A DNA stretch of 25,175 bases, from positions 1-25,175 of the forward strand of contig JBGOUP010000013.1 of assembly GCA_041477655.1 (NCBI GenBank). The letters run 5' to 3'. Source of the stretch: JBGOUP01 sp041477655. Its GTDB lineage: Bacteria > Patescibacteriota > UBA1384 > 2-12-FULL-50-11. A program made the position numbers and the translations under genes. Below are positions 23,094-25,175 of this stretch, in pieces. How positions within the stretch are numbered: the first letter of the stretch is position 1; each line of letters opens with the position of its first letter. The notes below the pieces were generated by a model. It saw only the letters and a program-made list of their open reading frames with translations, was not told the DNA's origin and did not search any database.

Positions 23094-23122
23094 ATTTTAT
23101 CTTTTACCTGCCTGTTAATCAA
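23094..23122 (-). promoter_or_regulatory. Promoter for the tRNA unit
   Basis: TTGATT (23122-23117), a 17-nt spacer and TAAAAT (23099-23094) on the minus strand, about 23 nt before the tRNA-like 5' end and after the 16S terminator. It suggests that the tRNAs are transcribed separately from 16S. Confidence 0.55.
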
Positions 23123-23137
23123 CAAAAATAGGCGTGG

Positions 23138-23158
23138 AAAAACCCTGCTTGCGCAGGG
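23138..23158 (-). terminator. Intrinsic terminator after 16S rRNA
   Basis: CCCTGC-GCAA-GCAGGG followed by TTTTT on the minus strand, 240 nt after the 16S 3' end. It makes 16S a single-gene transcription unit here. Confidence 0.8.
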
Positions 23159-23398
23159 GTTCTCCAACAAATCTTTACTCACCTGTAAAGCCCGGATTAA
23201 AACCGGCTTCCTCCCAAGCTAAAGCTTGGTCCAAGTCAAATACTTGGCGGTTGCAAGAATGACTTTCAGCAGTGCTGAAAGCAGTTTTCAGCTGACAGTT
23301 TTCAGTATTCAGAAAAACTGAAGACCGAATACTGCTGACTGATTTCTTCAGCGCCAAAGCGCTGATCGACTCCTGGAGACGAGCTCCAGGCTCCTCTA
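23159..23398 (-). other. 16S trailer with a series of hairpins
   Basis: At least five inverted repeats: CCTGGAG/CTCCAGG (23372-23390), TCAGCGC/GCGCTGA (23348-23365), CAGTATTC/GAATACTG (23303-23334), CTTTCAGCA/TGCTGAAAG (23263-23281) and two CCAAG/CTTGG hairpins. A 60-codon frame can be read but looks like structured spacer. No gene called. Confidence 0.6.
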
Positions 23399-23530
23399 GA
23401 AAGGAGGTGATCCATCGCCAGATTCCCCTAGCGATACCTTGTTACGACTTAGCTTTCCTCACTGATCCCACCTTAGTACCCATAAAATGGATGCTTCGGG
23501 TGTTACCAGCTCGGCCAACTTGACGGGCGG

Positions 23531-24420
23531 ATTTCGATGGCCTAGAGTTGACCCCGAGTTCCCACCGAGCGAGCGGTTTTCCCGCACTCGGCGAGTCCGA
23601 TAGTTGACCAATTATTTGGTCAATTTCGCACCATCTTTCCGACTGGTGCGATAATTCATCTGACTTTTGAGCTGACGGATTTTTTCAACTCCAGCTTCAG
23701 TCCGATGCTCTTTACGATCAACCATTCGGCTGATTTGGGCAAAGAGACGAAAATCATTGCGTTTTAAGCTAAGAAGTGGGTAATCGGTGAATAATGGAAT
23801 TACTTTCTCCCTTATATCCTGCCGATTATTAACTTCGTAGCGATAACACTCGGTGTGATTCAGCCTTTTTTCTTTCTGAAAATAGACTGCGCCACAGCCA
23901 AGCGCCGATTTAACGGCCTCTAACATCGGCCGATCTTCTTTTCTGACTTTGATGTAAAAGTGAGTTTCTACTGTTGGTCTGGCCCTTTCAGTCTTGGCCA
24001 AACGCAGATTAACGTAGAAACAACCTTCGCCATCGGTTAGTCCCGCAATGTATTCCGGTGAAATTACCGGCTTTGTCCTTCCCCCACTTCGCCCCTTCAG
24101 GCGCAATGAGGTACTACGACGTTGCTGACTTCTCATGTTCCTTTAATATACTCTATAGAATCATGAGATCTCCCAGGGTCATATAATCTTCAGTTCCAAA
24201 CATCCATTCAAGCTTCTATTTAGTGATAACTTCGCTCCGACACACCGGCGAGCTCGCTATCAGCTTCCTTCCTCATTACGAGGGATAGGCTGTCCTTTGT
24301 TACTTCAGACTCTTCAGGCGTCACCTCGCGGTGATTGCCCTGTCTTTCAACTACTCCGTCTGCTGACGGAGGAGGGATTTTAACCCTCTTGAAAATTACA
24401 CTACCTGGCGCAGTTATTGT
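23531..24420 (-). mobile_element. Probable group II intron in 16S after position 1398, carrying a LAGLIDADG gene
   Basis: 890 nt. The exons join perfectly (CCTTGCACACA with CCGCCCGTC). The 5' exon end is not the U expected for group I, and no P7 pair is seen. Group II features: CTGCGCCAGGTAGTGT near the 5' end resembles the GTGCGCC start of bacterial group II introns; CCG-GTGTGT-CGG (loop 24240-24245) pairs with exon ACACA as EBS1-IBS1; CTGGGAGATC occurs as in bacterial domain I; a domain V-like hairpin CGCCGAGTGCGG-GAAAA-CCGCTCGCTCGG lies just before a domain VI-like segment and the 3' end AAAT. Seven extra nt (ACAATAA) precede CTGCG. Confidence 0.68.
23612..24136 (-). CDS. LAGLIDADG homing endonuclease in the 16S intron
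   Basis: 174 residues with YIAGLTDGEGCFYVNLRLAK (29-48), a clear LAGLIDADG motif with metal-binding Asp/Glu, followed by strands typical of the fold (THFYIKVRKEDRPML, CYRYEVNNRQDI) and a basic C-terminus. One motif, so probably a homodimer. ATG 24136 with AAGG just upstream. The stop lies in an 8-bp hairpin (TTGACCAA/TTGGTCAA) directly before the domain V-like element, the expected domain IV location. It should cut intronless 16S genes at the 1398 site. Confidence 0.9.
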   Translation of the reverse strand: MRSQQRRSTSLRLKGRSGGRTKPVISPEYIAGLTDGEGCFYVNLRLAKTERARPTVETHFYIKVRKEDRPMLEAVKSALGCGAVYFQKEKRLNHTECYRYEVNNRQDIREKVIPLFTDYPLLSLKRNDFRLFAQISRMVDRKEHRTEAGVEKIRQLKSQMNYRTSRKDGAKLTK

Positions 24421-24485
24421 TGTGTGCAAGGCTCGAGAACGTATTCACCGTGACGTTGCTGATTCACGGTTACTAGTGATTCCAG

Positions 24486-24522
<37 letters not shown>

Positions 24523-25017
24523 AGCCATCTTTTGTTGGGATTAGCTCCACCTCGCGGTTTAGCGACCCTTTGTCGATGGCATTGTAGCACGTGTGTAGCC
24601 CAAGATATAAAGGCCACGCGGATCTGACGTCATCCCCACCTTCCTCCCTGTTGCCAGGGCGGTCTCCTGTGAAATCCAACACAGGACGAGGGTTGCGTTC
24701 GTTCAAGGACTTAACCTCACAGCTCACGCCACGAACTGACGACGACCGTGCAGCACCTGTCTTAGGGTTCCTTGCGGCACTCTCTAGTTTCTTAGAGATT
24801 CCCTAGATGTCAAATCTTGGATAAGGTTCTTCGCTTGCTGTCGAATTAAACCACATGCTCCACCACTTGTGCGAGCCCCCGCCAATTCCTTTGAGTTTTA
24901 GTCTTGCGACCGTACTCCCCAGGCGGCCAACTTGACGCGTTAGCTTCGCAACAGAAAGGGTCGACTCTTCCTATTGCTAGTTGGCATAGTTTACGGCGTG
25001 GACTACCGGGGTATCTA

Positions 25018-25175
25018 CAATATTGTTACATCTTTCGATGGACACGACTTGCGGTAATTGTCGCATCTCTCTGTATCGCTATAGAGGTCGGACTATATCA
25101 TTAACTCACTTGAATTTAGGAAGTTGATAGATTGTCGCCGGTTGACCGTATGAGCTGATGAGGATCCTTAAAACC
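25018..25175 (-). mobile_element. 3' end of a group I intron at 16S site 788 (5' part beyond window)
   Basis: The sequence before exon TAGATACCC ends in G and includes the P7 3' strand GATATAGTCC, which it shares with the 23S introns, followed by a CTCTATAGCGATACAGAG hairpin. The insertion follows U788, a common group I site in 16S. The visible 158 nt contain no ORF; anything further upstream cannot be judged. Confidence 0.8.

Noticed and set aside
23175..23357. 60-codon frame in the 16S trailer
   Set aside because: It overlaps several hairpins and direct repeats, and has a TTG start without an SD. Treated as structured spacer.

Overview
The window suggests a small-genome bacterium of the Candidate Phyla Radiation (Patescibacteria). 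The pointers are: rRNA genes full of self-splicing introns and expansion segments; 16S and 23S genes about 11 kb apart on the same strand; compact, overlapping housekeeping genes; and many proteins on TTG or GTG starts with strong Shine-Dalgarno (SD) sites, matching an intact anti-SD at the 16S 3' end. TGA ends several clear genes (alr, recO, folA), so the TGA=Gly code of Gracilibacteria/SR1 is not in use. No lineage below the radiation can be assigned by eye.

Layout. Positions 1-4000 (minus) hold recO, alr, a coiled-coil membrane protein and a glycyl-tRNA synthetase cut by the window edge. A type IV pilin-like gene (plus) meets a small membrane protein tail to tail at 4820/4821. The 23S-5S unit (minus) runs from about 12560 to 5036: promoter-like and boxA-like leader, 23S (12312-6144), two small ORFs in the 23S-5S spacer, 5S, terminator. 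From 12.6 to 18.9 kb lies a group of nucleotide genes: dNMP-kinase-like, Fpg, Nudix, ThyA, DHFR, HIT, dCMP-deaminase-like, nucleotidyltransferase and a DUF218-like protein. Next come tRNA-Ala(TGC) with a degenerate second copy, four small membrane or secreted proteins, murB and a DedA/VTT protein. Last are an interrupted tRNA enclosing a complete tRNA-Ile(GAT), and the 3' part of 16S with its own terminator.

The rRNA genes are the centre of interest. The 23S gene spans about 6.17 kb. It holds three group I introns (E. coli sites 1931, 1951 and 2593; 1,407 nt in total) and eight expansion segments (about 1.89 kb). Subtracting both leaves about 2.87 kb, a normal 23S. The segments share one plan: a short GC-rich hairpin at each edge and AT-rich, self-complementary sequence between. 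Two of them, at helices 25 and 45 (the classic intervening-sequence sites), carry SD-preceded ORFs of no family I recognise. Two more such ORFs lie between 23S and 5S. A 25-nt leader segment complementary to a segment just after 23S forms the expected processing stem. The 16S gene contains the 3' end of a group I intron at site 788 and an apparent group II intron after 1398 that carries a LAGLIDADG endonuclease.

Functionally, ThyA, DHFR, the dCMP-deaminase-like protein and the dNMP-kinase-like protein form a thymidylate supply set. Fpg and Nudix suggest handling of oxidised bases and nucleotides. Alr and MurB belong to peptidoglycan synthesis.
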